From AP-15 sp963738185 (GTDB taxonomy: Bacteria; Pseudomonadota; Alphaproteobacteria; ATCC43930; CGMCC-115725), in the NCBI GenBank assembly GCA_963738185.1, contig CAVTVA010000003.1, positions 1,984,001 through 2,048,000 of the forward strand: a stretch of DNA of 64,000 nt. The letters are read 5' to 3'. Positions 38,023 through 46,863 of this stretch are shown one piece after another. Position 1 is the stretch's first letter; each line of letters opens with the position of its first letter. Position numbers and translations under genes: made by a program. Under the pieces are notes generated by a model. It saw nothing but the letters and a program-made list of their open reading frames with translations, was not told the DNA's origin and ran no database searches.

Positions 38023-38622
38023 ATGGCCGACAGTCCCGCTATCGCTGATCGCAACCTCGAAGCGACGACGAACATTTCGCTTAAGCGGGAACCAGTGTGC
38101 TTCGCCTTTTTATCGGCGCGCTCGGTCGCCTCGCCGATGCCACTCGACTCGATCAACCTCGATCTCGCCTCGGCCGATTATTTCGAGGGACGCGCCTCGC
38201 TATGGGCGGCGCTGGAGATGCGCTCCACGGTCAACAACGATCAGCCCACAGCACTGCTCGGGTTTGACGAGACCTTTTTGCGGCCGTTCGCACGCGCGCT
38301 GATCGAGGCAGCGACGACCCGCGCCACCTACCGCATGACTATTTTGCAGGATTCCGGCGATCGCGAGCGCTGCCGGGTCGTCGAATACGTGACCGGCCCG
38401 GGCAAGCCGCTGCAGGAATTGGTGCTGCAGCCGTTTGACAATGTCGTGCTGATCAGCGCGTCGAACGCCAAGGACAGTGACGAGACCCTGTTCCAGCTGC
38501 CGCGAACCGACAGCTTTCTGCGCGCTTTTGCCAAGATGGCCTATGTCGCCGATCAGACCTTGCACGATCTGCTCGACGACATGGAGCGCGTCGCCCGCCA
38601 TCACGGGCCAATAACCGGCTGA
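38023..38622 (+). CDS. Hypothetical protein
   Basis: A 199-residue predicted protein from the ATG at 38023 (MADSPAIADRNLEATTN); an in-frame start six codons earlier is possible. I do not recognise the family. The middle, EMRSTVNNDQPTALLGFDETFLRPFARALIEAA, and the following strand-rich YRMTILQDSGDRERCRVVEYV suggest an alpha/beta fold. It has no signal or membrane segment. The codon pattern fits the genome, and it is not shadowed by a better frame. It stands alone on its strand, with a 287-base gap from the ABC-F gene. Confidence 0.6.
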   Translation: MADSPAIADRNLEATTNISLKREPVCFAFLSARSVASPMPLDSINLDLASADYFEGRASLWAALEMRSTVNNDQPTALLGFDETFLRPFARALIEAATTRATYRMTILQDSGDRERCRVVEYVTGPGKPLQELVLQPFDNVVLISASNAKDSDETLFQLPRTDSFLRAFAKMAYVADQTLHDLLDDMERVARHHGPITG

Positions 38623-38722
38623 CCTCCCCGGAACCGGGTCACCCCGCCCGGAGCGGCGTGCGGCGAGGTTGCCGCATGCTCCTCGCTGCACGCCGGGGCG
38701 ACGCGTTCAACCCACCAGCGGA

Positions 38723-39253
38723 TTACTGCGGCTGCGGCGGCGGCGCCGACGGCGGGATGTAGCCGGAACCCGACGGCTTGGGGCCAGGCATCCGCCCTGT
38801 CGATTGCGGCTGCTGCATCATTGGCTCGCCGCCTGGGGCCGGCTGTGGGGCTGCCTGCGGCTCCGGGGCGCCGCCGGCGCCGCCCGACTGAATTCGCGTG
38901 AGCTCGGCCCGGTTCAGCTGCGCCGTCGTATCGCTGGTGGAGGTCGGCCCATGGTGGATCATGTGGTGGTGGTACACATGGTGCACCACATGCCTGCGCG
39001 TATAATGATGCATCGGCGGCATCGCCGAATTCGGCGCCGAGGCCGATGGCGGCATCGCTGCCGGGGGCATCGCCGCGGGCGCGGCGGGCTCAGGCGCCGG
39101 CGGGGCGCCGCCGCTGTACGGGGTCAGCCCCGGGCCGCCGGGGTTCGGGCCAGGGGTTCCGACCGAGTTTCCGCCACTGGGGTTCTGCGCCCACGCTGGC
39201 GCGGCAATCACGAGCGCGGCAGCGATCGCAACGCCGTTCAACAGATGTTTCAT
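38723..39253 (-). CDS. Exported Pro/His-rich protein
   Basis: A 176-residue predicted exported protein. The signal peptide MKHLLNGVAIAAALVIAAPAWAQ has a clean cleavage site. The mature part is Pro/Ala/Gly-rich and low in complexity, with a central histidine-rich segment (HHYTRRHVVHHVYHHHMIHH, 11 His in 20 residues). The rest has PEPQAAPQPAPGG-type sequence and a proline-rich end. I recognise no family. The His cluster suggests divalent-metal binding in the periplasm; this is inference. It lies downstream of the OmpA-like porin on the same strand, with a rho-independent terminator between them, so it has its own promoter. Confidence 0.7.
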   Translation of the reverse strand: MKHLLNGVAIAAALVIAAPAWAQNPSGGNSVGTPGPNPGGPGLTPYSGGAPPAPEPAAPAAMPPAAMPPSASAPNSAMPPMHHYTRRHVVHHVYHHHMIHHGPTSTSDTTAQLNRAELTRIQSGGAGGAPEPQAAPQPAPGGEPMMQQPQSTGRMPGPKPSGSGYIPPSAPPPQPQ

Positions 39254-39683
39254 GCCTGTGATCCTCTGTAGCAGTTCCGGATTGGCCAAAATGTAACGCA
39301 CGCTCGTCCCACCCCAAAGGGCCTCGACCCGGCCGCGGGTGAGAACGACACAGGATGTCGATCCGTTCCGCGGAAGCGCAACTTGCCGGTGTCGCGCATT
39401 CTCCCGGCCAACGACTGATAATATGTCTGTGATTCCCGCGTTTCAAGCGCTTGGGTAGTTCAATAGGCAAGAGAATAACGGCACAAGCGATAAATCCACA
39501 CCGCCTCCCCCAATTCACGCGGCTGCGCGGCAGATTGCGACCGGGCACCCCAATAAACATCTTCGCGGGACACTGACCAGCCGACAGCAGCCGGCCGCTC
39601 GCAATCAAAAAAAAGCCGCGGCCTGAAGCCGCGGCATTCCCTGGGACCCCGCACAAGGGGCCCCAGGGAGCAGACGAGGCGCC
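39254..39683. other. Intergenic region with terminator
   Basis: 430 bases without a gene I can support. It holds the terminator of the porin gene and, closer to 39254, should hold the promoter of the Pro/His-rich protein. The part at 39415-39560 is less GC-rich than the surroundings. Confidence 0.5.
39607..39635 (-). terminator. Rho-independent terminator of the OmpA-like gene
   Basis: On the minus strand a hairpin GCCGCGGC-TTCAG-GCCGCGGC is followed by eight Ts. It lies about 50 bases after the porin stop. A second inverted repeat, CCCTGGG/CCCAGGG (39639-39668), precedes it and may add a second stem. Confidence 0.9.
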
Positions 39684-40835
39684 TTACGGGAACACGATCT
39701 CAACGCGCCGGTTCTGCGGTTCGCGCACCCCAAGCGGGGTCGGCACCCGAGGATCGTTCATGCCGCGACCGGACACGACCATCTCGTTGCGCGGCACACC
39801 CATCCGTTCGAGGGCCACCGCCACGGCGTTGGCGCGCCGCTCGGAGAGCCGCTGGTTGTACCCGGCCGAGCCGGACAGGTCGGTGTAGCCGGTGACCTGG
39901 ATCTGCACCGCGCCACCCGCCTTCCAATGATCTGCCGCGGCCTGAAGAATCTGCATGCCTTCTGGGGTGATATTGAATTTATCCCAGTCGAAGAACACCA
40001 GATAGACCTGATGCGGCGGCGGCGGCGGCGGCGCCGGCGGGGCTGGCGGGGGTGCCGCCGGCGGCGGCGCGCCAAACATCATGGTCAGGCTGGCGACCAC
40101 GTTTTGCGTGCTGTAGCCGGTCTTGTAGCTGAGGCCGCCAAGCGAGGTCCTGGCGAGCGCGCCGCCGGCTCTGCCGCTCTTGCTTTTGAGGGTGAAATCC
40201 GACGGGGTCGCCAGGTAGCGGTAATCGACATCGATAGCCAGCGCCGGGTTGATCATATAGCGAATGCCGGCGATCCCCTGATACGCGAACTCCCAGGTGT
40301 TGCCGCTCAGCGAGAACGAGTCAATGCCGAGCCTCTGGAGCTGGACCGGGTTCCGCCCAGCCTTGTTCGACACCCCATCATCGATGTTGATCGCGCCGAC
40401 GCCGCCCCCGATGTGGGGGGTGACCGGCCAACCAAGCGTGAGGTCGTAAATCACGTTGGTCATGATCGCGTTCGAGTGGCGATTGCCGTCGACGATCTTG
40501 CTGCCGGCCCCGCCAAAGCTCTGCACGGCATTGTTTCGATAGCTGTATTCTTCCTCGAAACGCCACGGCCCCCACATGTAGCCGCCGCGAACGCCGACGT
40601 TAAAGCCGGAGTTGAACGTTTCCTTTGGATTGAAGCCAATGGACCTTTTGCCAATCGTGGCGTGGAAATGGTCCTCATGGCTCTGTAGCGCGGTCCAGCC
40701 GCCCTCCGGACCCAGGTAAAACGCCCCGGGCGGATACGGGCCAAACAGATTTCCGAACATTTGTGCGTGCGCCTGGACGCCACCGAGCGCCACGGCAAGC
40801 GCTACGCCGGCGCCTAGCAGACAGCGATTTGTCAT
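39684..40835 (-). CDS. Outer membrane beta-barrel protein with OmpA C-terminal domain
   Basis: A 383-residue outer-membrane protein. The signal peptide is MTNRCLLGAGVALAVALGG up to AHAQ. An eight-strand-type barrel follows (GFNVGVRGGYMWGPWRFEEEYSY, INPALAIDVDYRYLATP), with Pro/Ala linker APPPAPPAPPPPPP at about residues 265-280. The OmpA peptidoglycan-binding domain comes last (VYLVFFDWDKFNITPEG, TGYTDLSGSAGYNQRLSERRANAVA, and the Asp/Arg pair binding diaminopimelate). It ties the outer membrane to the cell wall. The gene is followed by a strong terminator. Confidence 0.92.
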   Translation of the reverse strand: MTNRCLLGAGVALAVALGGVQAHAQMFGNLFGPYPPGAFYLGPEGGWTALQSHEDHFHATIGKRSIGFNPKETFNSGFNVGVRGGYMWGPWRFEEEYSYRNNAVQSFGGAGSKIVDGNRHSNAIMTNVIYDLTLGWPVTPHIGGGVGAINIDDGVSNKAGRNPVQLQRLGIDSFSLSGNTWEFAYQGIAGIRYMINPALAIDVDYRYLATPSDFTLKSKSGRAGGALARTSLGGLSYKTGYSTQNVVASLTMMFGAPPPAAPPPAPPAPPPPPPHQVYLVFFDWDKFNITPEGMQILQAAADHWKAGGAVQIQVTGYTDLSGSAGYNQRLSERRANAVAVALERMGVPRNEMVVSGRGMNDPRVPTPLGVREPQNRRVEIVFP

Positions 40836-41196
40836 CCCCTTACCTCCGGCCGCAAAATACGCGTGTGACGATGGTCGTCACGCCACCGTTCGCCGATCTT
40901 CTCCATCTACTGCGCCGATGGCAACCGGTTTTTGCTGTAACTCCACCGCGTGCCGAAGAATTCTCGCAGAACGCCGAAGGCCGCGACATTTCTGCAACGA
41001 TGTGATCGTAACCCGCTATTTCATAAAGGCCGCGCTGTGTGTTTTTTGCAACTGTGGCGGCGGATCGGCGCCCGCCGGTGTTTCCGCTCGGTCTCCGCGG
41101 AACCGGCGGAGCCCTCTGGCGTTGCCCTCGCCGGCCGACGCCCCAGGTCCGAGGCCCCTTGCCGCGTGTTCAACGTGCGGTGACGCGCGGCGAGCC
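40836..41196. other. Intergenic region, nothing recognised
   Basis: 361 bases between the porin start and the FAD-oxidase stop. It should contain the porin promoter. I see no RNA gene, repeat or credible small ORF; the long plus-strand frame through here is antisense to the FAD oxidase. Confidence 0.5.
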
Positions 41197-42831
41197 TCAG
41201 GGGTCGATCAGCACGCCAGGATTGAGCAGCGCCTGCGGATCGAGCGCGTGCTTGGCCGCGCGCAACGCCACCGCGAACAGGTCGGGGCGCTGCCGATCAT
41301 ACCAAGGGCGATGGTCACGGCCGACCGCATGGTGATGGGTGATGGTCCCGCCGGCCGCAATCAGCGCGTCGCCGGCAGCGGTTTTGATCGCCCGCCATTG
41401 CCGTTCAAGCTCGCTGTGCCGACCAAGCGCGTGAAACGAGAAATACGGCGCCGGGCCATCGGGATAGACATGGGTGAAGCGGCAGGTGACCTGGCCCGGC
41501 CGGCCGGTGGCCTCGCGGATCGCAGTCTCGGTCGCGGTCTTGACCCGGTCGTGCAAACCCTCGAAACGCTCCCAGGTGATCGCGGTCTCAAAGGTGTCGG
41601 CGATGATCCCGCGCCGGATCAGGCGCTCGCGGGCATAGGGCATGCGGATAAAGGCGGTGCGCCACAACTCGGCGGCACCCTCGCGGTGGGCGTCGCGCTC
41701 GCCGGGGCGTTCCGGCGCGCCGCCATGGTCGGCGCAGCACTCGAGCGCGCGGGCGACCCAGGCGTCGAGGGGGTGATCGGCCAATTCGAAGGCCAGCACC
41801 AGGATTGCCGCGCTGCCGTCGCCGGCGCCGGTGTTCGCCGCCTCTTGCGGGTCGAGAATGCGGCAATTCGCCGGGTAGAGCCCGGCCTGGGCGATCGCCT
41901 TGACCGCCCGCGCCGCAGTGAAGAAATCGGCAAAGCCGACGGCGCCGCCGGCGCGAAACCGCGGCCGATCCTGCAGCCGCATCCACGCCTCGGTGATGAC
42001 GCCGAGAATTCCTTCCGAACCGATCAGCAGGCGGTCGGGGCTGGGCCCGGCGCCGGAGCCCGGCAGCCGCCGCGTCTCGATCGGGCCACGCGGCGTGACC
42101 ACGCGCAGGCTTTCGACGAAATCGTCGATATGGGTGTAGAGGCTGGCGAAATGGCCGCCCGAGCGGGTCGCGATCCAGCCGCCCAGGGTCGAATATTCGA
42201 AGCTCTGCGGAAAATGCCGCAGGCTCAGCCCGTGCGGCCGCAGCTGCGCTTCGAGCGCCGGGCCGAACACCCCGGCCTCGATGCGGGCGGCGCGCGACAC
42301 TCGGTCGATCTCCACCACCCGGTCCAGGTGGCGCAGGTCGAGGCTGACCGCCGCCTTCTTTCCAGTGCCGTCGATCTCACCCTCGACCCCGCCGACGACG
42401 CTGCTGCCGCCGCCGAACGGGATCACCGCCGCGGCCGCACCGCCCGCCCAATCCATCACCGCGGCCACATCGGCTTCGCTCTTCGGGTAGGCGACGAGAT
42501 CGGGGGCGGCGGCGTAGTCGCCGGCGAGGCCGCGCGCGTAGTCGCGGAACGACTTGCCGTAGGCGTGCGCCGCCCGGTCGTACGGCTCGTGCGAACAAAT
42601 CCCGGCCAGCGCCACCGGCGGGGCGACGCGCGGCGCGCGCAGCCGAAGGTCGGCGAGCGGCGGCGGCGCCACCTCGTCAAATTTGTCGACGCGAAACAGC
42701 CGGCGATAACGGTCGAGAGCGGCCGCCTCTTCCGCCGCAGTCAGCCCCTCGCCCTCGCGTCCCCAGCCAAAATGCTTGAGCCGCGCCCCAGTCGTCTCGC
42801 CCGCTTCCGGCATTTCGCCTGCTCCTGGCAT
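41197..42831 (-). CDS. FAD-linked oxidase (alkyl-DHAP synthase-like)
   Basis: A 544-residue flavoprotein of the vanillyl-alcohol-oxidase superfamily. The FAD-binding domain has IPFGGGSSVVGGVEG and VSLDLRHLDRVVEID, then GGWIATRSGGHFASLYTHIDDFV and LIGSEGILGVITEAWMRLQ. The C-terminal FAD-oxidase domain contains YARERLIRRGIIADTFETAITWERF and ends in the conserved HHHAVGRDHRPW and ALDPQALLNPGVL. This pattern is closest to alkyldihydroxyacetonephosphate synthase-like proteins, whose bacterial substrates are mostly unknown. It lies near the thiolase-like/DUF35 pair on the same strand. Confidence 0.9.
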   Translation of the reverse strand: MPGAGEMPEAGETTGARLKHFGWGREGEGLTAAEEAAALDRYRRLFRVDKFDEVAPPPLADLRLRAPRVAPPVALAGICSHEPYDRAAHAYGKSFRDYARGLAGDYAAAPDLVAYPKSEADVAAVMDWAGGAAAAVIPFGGGSSVVGGVEGEIDGTGKKAAVSLDLRHLDRVVEIDRVSRAARIEAGVFGPALEAQLRPHGLSLRHFPQSFEYSTLGGWIATRSGGHFASLYTHIDDFVESLRVVTPRGPIETRRLPGSGAGPSPDRLLIGSEGILGVITEAWMRLQDRPRFRAGGAVGFADFFTAARAVKAIAQAGLYPANCRILDPQEAANTGAGDGSAAILVLAFELADHPLDAWVARALECCADHGGAPERPGERDAHREGAAELWRTAFIRMPYARERLIRRGIIADTFETAITWERFEGLHDRVKTATETAIREATGRPGQVTCRFTHVYPDGPAPYFSFHALGRHSELERQWRAIKTAAGDALIAAGGTITHHHAVGRDHRPWYDRQRPDLFAVALRAAKHALDPQALLNPGVLIDP

Positions 42832-43084
42832 ATGCCCCGCTCCCAGCGTTCAGCCGCTCGGAAAATCGATGGCAGGCAAAAATAGACTACGCCCGAGAGC
42901 CGAGCCAGCCTGGCGCCGCACCAACGATCGGCGGCCGTTTGCTGGCCGCACCCCGGGGGATCGACGATGACCCGGCTCGCCGCGGCGGGCGTGTGGCGCA
43001 GCCGCGATCAGCAGCGGCGCCGCACCAGGCTCGCGGCTACAAATCTGCGGATGTGCCAGGCCGGATTACTGAGCGGGCGGCCGT

Positions 43085-43342
43085 TCAGCCCGGGAAGAGG
43101 CGAGCGGCGACCGGCACGCCTTCAGCTTGCGCCAACGTCTTGTCGATCTGCCCGGTAAAGTGCCGGGCGAAGGCGTCGGCCTCGTCCGCGACCTTGAAAT
43201 CGACGCGCACGACCACCCCTGCCCCACCGTCGCGGCAGCTGAAGCTCGACGGCTCGACCCGCCGCTCGTCCAGCCACACCCGCATCGCCGCCATTTGCGT
43301 CGACAGCTCGCTCGGTTTCAAAGGTACGATCACGGTGCGCAT
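43085..43342 (-). CDS. Small hypothetical protein
   Basis: An 85-residue predicted protein. The ATG at 43342 has AGGAA upstream, and the sequence begins MRTVIVPLKPSELSTQMAAMRVWLDERRVEP. A longer frame from 43447 adds residues that do not look coding. The alternation of strands and helices (VVVRVDFKVADEADAFARHF) suggests a small ferredoxin-like alpha/beta fold. It has no signal peptide. Not recognised; it lies between the FAD oxidase and the DUF35 protein. Confidence 0.6.
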   Translation of the reverse strand: MRTVIVPLKPSELSTQMAAMRVWLDERRVEPSSFSCRDGGAGVVVRVDFKVADEADAFARHFTGQIDKTLAQAEGVPVAARLFPG

Positions 43343-43471
43343 GGTTTCCTGCTCGGCAGTTGCTCCCGGCGCGAGAATATCAGCACCAGACGTATCGCGC
43401 TCGGCAAAAACGCCGGCACTCACGGTTTTGCCACAAGCGATTGCCACAAGCGATCGGCCCCGCGCGGCGCG

Positions 43472-43993
43472 TCACTCCTGTGGGTAGCGCCATATGGTCG
43501 CCGGCTGCGCCGCGGTTTCGTCGATGGTCCATTGCGGCAGCGCCAAGCCGGGCCCGACATCGCTGAACACCATGCGCACGCGGGTGCCGATGCCGACCCG
43601 CTTGACCATGTCGGGCGGGGCCAGCTGGCCGTCGGGGGTGGCGAGATTGCCGGCGACGCGCAGCGCCTCCTCGGCGGTCGGCTCGCCCTTTTGCGTGTCG
43701 AGATCGACCAGCAGGATCAGATAGGGCGTGTGGCCGCGAAAGGCCGGCTGAATGGCGTGATGCACCTCGCTATAAGAGTGCACCGCCCCCTTGCCCTCGA
43801 CCTTCTTCCAGGCCGATTCGAGGCTCATGCACCACGGGCAGGCGGTGGTTGGCGGATAGCGTAGCCGGCCGCACCCGGCGCAGGCCTGCAGGTGAAAATC
43901 GTGCTCGGCGCAGTGGCGGAAATATTCGAGGTTCTCGACGTCGAGATCGTCGATCGTCAGCCCCATGCCCAGATATTCGCCGCGGATAGCCAT
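43472..43993 (-). CDS. DUF35 OB-fold/zinc-ribbon protein, thiolase partner
   Basis: A 173-residue Zn-ribbon/OB-fold protein of the DUF35 type. The rubredoxin-like zinc ribbon is CAGCGRLRYPPTTACPWC, followed by an OB fold with VHSYSEVHHAIQPAFRGHTPYLILLVDLD. Such proteins bind acyl-CoA and form tight complexes with thiolase-like proteins; together they act in steroid side-chain or short-acyl degradation. The thiolase-like gene lies 178 bases upstream on the same strand, with a repeat element between them. The ATG at 43993 is preferred over 44011, since the conserved part starts here. Confidence 0.88.
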   Translation of the reverse strand: MAIRGEYLGMGLTIDDLDVENLEYFRHCAEHDFHLQACAGCGRLRYPPTTACPWCMSLESAWKKVEGKGAVHSYSEVHHAIQPAFRGHTPYLILLVDLDTQKGEPTAEEALRVAGNLATPDGQLAPPDMVKRVGIGTRVRMVFSDVGPGLALPQWTIDETAAQPATIWRYPQE

Positions 43994-44029
43994 GATCCGT
44001 TTCCTTCCCAAGCTGGATCAATGTAGTGC

Positions 44030-44136
44030 GTCCTTCGAGACGGCCGCGTCGCGGCCTCCTCAGGATGAGGGATATTCCCGATGCCTCTCGATCTTCCTCA
44101 TGCTGAGGAGCGCTCGCAGGGCGCGTCTCGAAGCAC
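44030..44136. repeat. Dispersed inverted-repeat element, family A (copy 1)
   Basis: Two arms in opposite orientation, GTCCTTCGAGACGGCC...CCTCAGGATGAGG (44030-44070) and CCTCATGCTGAGGAG...GTCTCGAAGCAC (44096-44136), with a short spacer. A second copy lies at 54957-55050. This is a widespread alphaproteobacterial intergenic palindrome; it separates the thiolase-like and DUF35 genes. Confidence 0.85.
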
Positions 44137-44171
44137 GCACGGAGATGCCGACGCCCTTGTCTCTGCGCCTC

Positions 44172-45431
44172 TCAGCCGCGGCGCATGACCATCGAGGAGG
44201 CGGTCGCCGGGTTGGCCCAGCCGAGATTGGCGCTGACCTCGACATCCTTGACCTGACGGCAGCCGCCCTCGCGGTAATCGTAAGTGTGCTGGCGCTTGCC
44301 GTCGGGCCCGACCGGGCAGGAATCGTCGGCGTCGTGGCGCAGCTGGCGGGTGTTCTCGATGACCATGTTCATGCCGTGGGTGTAGCCCTCGCACAGATGC
44401 CCGCCGCTGGTATTGTTGGGCCGCCTCCCGCCGAGCTCGATCGCGCCGCTCGACACGTATTGCCCGCCCTCGCCCTTTTTGCAAAAACCGTAATCTTCGA
44501 GCTGAAGCATCGTCGTAAAGGTGAAGGCGTCGTACGAGCCGGTGACGTCGATATCCTCCGGCCCGACCCCGGCATTGGGCCATAGGATCTTCGCCGCGTA
44601 ATAGCCGGCAACGGTCGAGATCGGCCCGTGCTGGTAATGCATGTCGAGCCGCGGCTTGTTGCACCGTCCGACCACGCCGCGGATCAGCACCAAAGGCTGC
44701 TTCATGTCGCGGGCGCGCTCTGCGCTGGTGACAATGACGCAGGTCGCGTTGTCGGTCTCGACGCAGCAGTCGAGCAGATGCAGCGGCTTGCAGATAAAGC
44801 GGCTCGACAGCACGTCATCGACCGTAAAGCGCTTTTTGTAATAGGCCTTGGGATTGTTCGAGGCGTGCTTGCTGTGCGCGACCTTGACCGCGGCGACCTG
44901 CTCGGGCGTGGTGCCGTAATCGTACATGTGGCGCATAAAGGTCGGGGCAAAGCTCTGCCCGGCGCTCTGCCAGCCATAGGCGCGGTTGTGCAGCATGTCG
45001 CCGCCGACCGGGGCGGCCGAGCGCGCGCCGGTGCCGCCGATGCGGACCTGCGAGTAGCCGTTCATCGAGCGGAAGATCGCCACCACCTTGCAGCACCCGG
45101 CCTCGATCAGGCCGATGGCGATGCCGATCAATGCCTCGGTCGACGAGCCGCCGCCGACCACATCCATGTAGAAATTGAGCCGGATGCCGAGATCGCCCGA
45201 GATAAAGGTGGCCGAGGTCGAATCCCCGCCCGAATAAGACAGCATGCCGTCGATATCGGCGGGCTTGAGCCCGGCATCGAGGATCGCGTTCCTGACCGCC
45301 CAAGTCCCGAGCGCGCGGGTCGTGCGCCCCGAGCCGCGGGTATAGGTGGTCTCGCCCACGCCGACGATCGCATATTTGTCGCGCAGGTATTTGGGGGTGG
45401 TGGCATCCACCTCGGTGGTCGGCATCGGCAT
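44172..45431 (-). CDS. Thiolase-like protein (lipid-transfer type)
   Basis: A 419-residue thiolase-fold protein of the acetyl-CoA acetyltransferase/lipid-transfer class, encoded next to a DUF35 protein, the usual pair. It has KYAIVGVGETTY at the start, then FYMDVVGGGSSTEALIGIAIGLIEAG; the position normally held by the nucleophilic Cys is Ser-rich instead. The C-terminal conserved GGHLCEGYTHGMNMVIEN is present. Such partners may catalyse retro-aldol or thiolytic steps on sterol-like acyl-CoAs, or bind acyl groups. GGAGGAAGG precedes the start. The substrate is unknown. Confidence 0.88.
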   Translation of the reverse strand: MPMPTTEVDATTPKYLRDKYAIVGVGETTYTRGSGRTTRALGTWAVRNAILDAGLKPADIDGMLSYSGGDSTSATFISGDLGIRLNFYMDVVGGGSSTEALIGIAIGLIEAGCCKVVAIFRSMNGYSQVRIGGTGARSAAPVGGDMLHNRAYGWQSAGQSFAPTFMRHMYDYGTTPEQVAAVKVAHSKHASNNPKAYYKKRFTVDDVLSSRFICKPLHLLDCCVETDNATCVIVTSAERARDMKQPLVLIRGVVGRCNKPRLDMHYQHGPISTVAGYYAAKILWPNAGVGPEDIDVTGSYDAFTFTTMLQLEDYGFCKKGEGGQYVSSGAIELGGRRPNNTSGGHLCEGYTHGMNMVIENTRQLRHDADDSCPVGPDGKRQHTYDYREGGCRQVKDVEVSANLGWANPATASSMVMRRG

Positions 45432-45453
45432 TTTATGGCCCTTCCTCCGATAG

Positions 45454-45538
45454 CGTCATCGCCGGACTTGTTCCGGCCGTCCACGTCCTGCCAACGGCGG
45501 CGGCTCGTGGATAACCGGGACGAGCCCGGTCATGACGG
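45454..45538. repeat. Dispersed inverted-repeat element, family B
   Basis: Arms CGTCATCGCCGGACTTG...CCACGT and CGTGGATAACCGGGACGAG...TCATGACGG pair across a short spacer. This pattern (translating as GRNKSGDD) is a common intergenic repeat in alphaproteobacteria and lies just upstream of the thiolase-like gene. Confidence 0.8.
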
Positions 45539-45570
45539 TGCTTTTGCGATTGAGAGGGTAGTGTCCCCGC

Positions 45571-46614
45571 CTACGCTGCCAGGTGATACGCCTTGGTCGC
45601 GGCGCCGCTGTAGAGCGCGGTCTTCTCGGCGGCGGAGCAGCCGGCGGTGATGCGCTTGAAGGCGTTCCACATGATGGGGTAGCTGCACATGCCCTTATCG
45701 ACCGGGAAATTGCTCTCGAACATCGAGCGCTGCGGCCCGAAGGCTTCGATGCAGGTCTCGATATAGGGCCGCCACGCCGTTTCGAGGTCCTGCGAGGAGG
45801 GTGGAGTGTCGTTCTCGAAAAACGTGAAGCCGGAAAGCTTCATGCCGAGGCCGCCCAGCTTGACATAGGTGTTAGCCGACGCGGCGGCGACCTCGCCGAT
45901 GCTCTTCTCCCACGCGGCAAAAGCTTCCTCGCGCTTGCCGGCATAGGGGCCGATGGCCAATGGCCCGCCGACATGGTTCAGCACGATCGTCGCCTGCGGG
46001 AAGGCGCGCGCCAAGTCGGAGACGTCGTCGAGCTGGGTCTGGAACAGCCAGGCGTCAAAGCTCAGGCCCAGCGAGGCCAGCCCGGCGAACCCCTCGCGGA
46101 AATTCCGGTCGCGGTAAAGGCCCTGCGGCGCCCCGGAGCAGTAGATTTCGAGGCTCGGGTCGGCATGCCAAGTGGCGCCGTTGCGGATGCCCTTGAAGCG
46201 CCCGCCGGAGATCGTGACGTGTTGCTCGAGAATACCCTTGGCGCGGCTGCCGATGCGCAGATCGACATTGCCGATGATGCCGGCAATGCAGCGGGTCTTG
46301 CCGTATTTGCCGGACGCGCTCATCGCCGCGACGCCGTTGACGAATTCGGTCTCGCCCAGCGATTTCAGCTCCTGCGGGCCGCCCGCGCGATACATCTCGC
46401 GGCATTCCTCAAAGCAGGTCGCGGCAATGTTGTGGCCGCTGCCGACATCCTCGAGCAGGTCCGGGAGCAGATAGCGGTTGCCCGGCCGGTCCCACATGTG
46501 GTGGTGCGGATCGACGATCGACAAATCGGGCTCGATGATCTCCTCGCGCCGCCGGTCGAGCCAGTCCGGGCGGATCGGCGCATGGCGGCCAGGCGGAATC
46601 GCGGATTGGGGCAT
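45571..46614 (-). CDS. Amidohydrolase family protein (COG3618-like)
   Basis: Metal-dependent TIM-barrel hydrolase, 347 residues from the ATG at 46614, which has GGGAGGA upstream. The metal-binding start is LSIVDPHHHMWDRPGNRYLLPDL. Other conserved parts are FEECREMYRAGG, RCIAGIIGNVDLRIG and FESNFPVDKGMCSYPIMWNAFKR. Relatives hydrolyse lactones such as 2-pyrone-4,6-dicarboxylate or sugar lactones. It lies upstream of the thiolase-like/DUF35 genes on the same strand, with a repeat element between. Its substrate is unknown; a catabolic role is likely. Confidence 0.87.
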   Translation of the reverse strand: MPQSAIPPGRHAPIRPDWLDRRREEIIEPDLSIVDPHHHMWDRPGNRYLLPDLLEDVGSGHNIAATCFEECREMYRAGGPQELKSLGETEFVNGVAAMSASGKYGKTRCIAGIIGNVDLRIGSRAKGILEQHVTISGGRFKGIRNGATWHADPSLEIYCSGAPQGLYRDRNFREGFAGLASLGLSFDAWLFQTQLDDVSDLARAFPQATIVLNHVGGPLAIGPYAGKREEAFAAWEKSIGEVAAASANTYVKLGGLGMKLSGFTFFENDTPPSSQDLETAWRPYIETCIEAFGPQRSMFESNFPVDKGMCSYPIMWNAFKRITAGCSAAEKTALYSGAATKAYHLAA

Positions 46615-46710
46615 GGGGTGTCCTCCCGATTGTGCTTTGACGCTCTCCCAACTCTGCCCCGCCATCGCCGCCGGCGCCACGAGTTTATCGGGCCATGGCC
46701 GAATTTTGGA

Positions 46711-46863
46711 TTGCTGGTAGGGCAATACCGCCTTACGAAGTGCGGGAAACCGACCGGTTCGATCGAGGACTTCATCGGGTGCGCTCATCGACCCGGAACC
46801 AAGCCGTTGACGATCGAGGAAATCAACGAGATCGCGGCAGAGGGCTGGGCCGGGCTCCGATGA
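46711..46863 (+). pseudogene. Truncated AbrB/VapB-type antitoxin remnant
   Basis: The frame codes LLVGQYRLTKCGKPTGSIEDFIGCAHRPGTKPLTIEEINEIAAEGW..., the C-terminal, toxin-binding half of an AbrB-type VapB antitoxin. The DNA-binding N-terminal half is absent: upstream sequence is that of the divergent amidohydrolase. No good start codon is present (TTG at 46711). Its TGA overlaps the vapC ATG (ATGA), the normal coupling. Confidence 0.65.

Noticed and set aside
45128..45484. Minus-strand frame starting DGRNKSGDD
   Set aside because: It is the usual false ORF created by a dispersed intergenic repeat.
45583..46863. Plus-strand 426-codon frame opposite the amidohydrolase
   Set aside because: Only its last 50 codons look like a protein (antitoxin remnant); the rest is antisense to the hydrolase.
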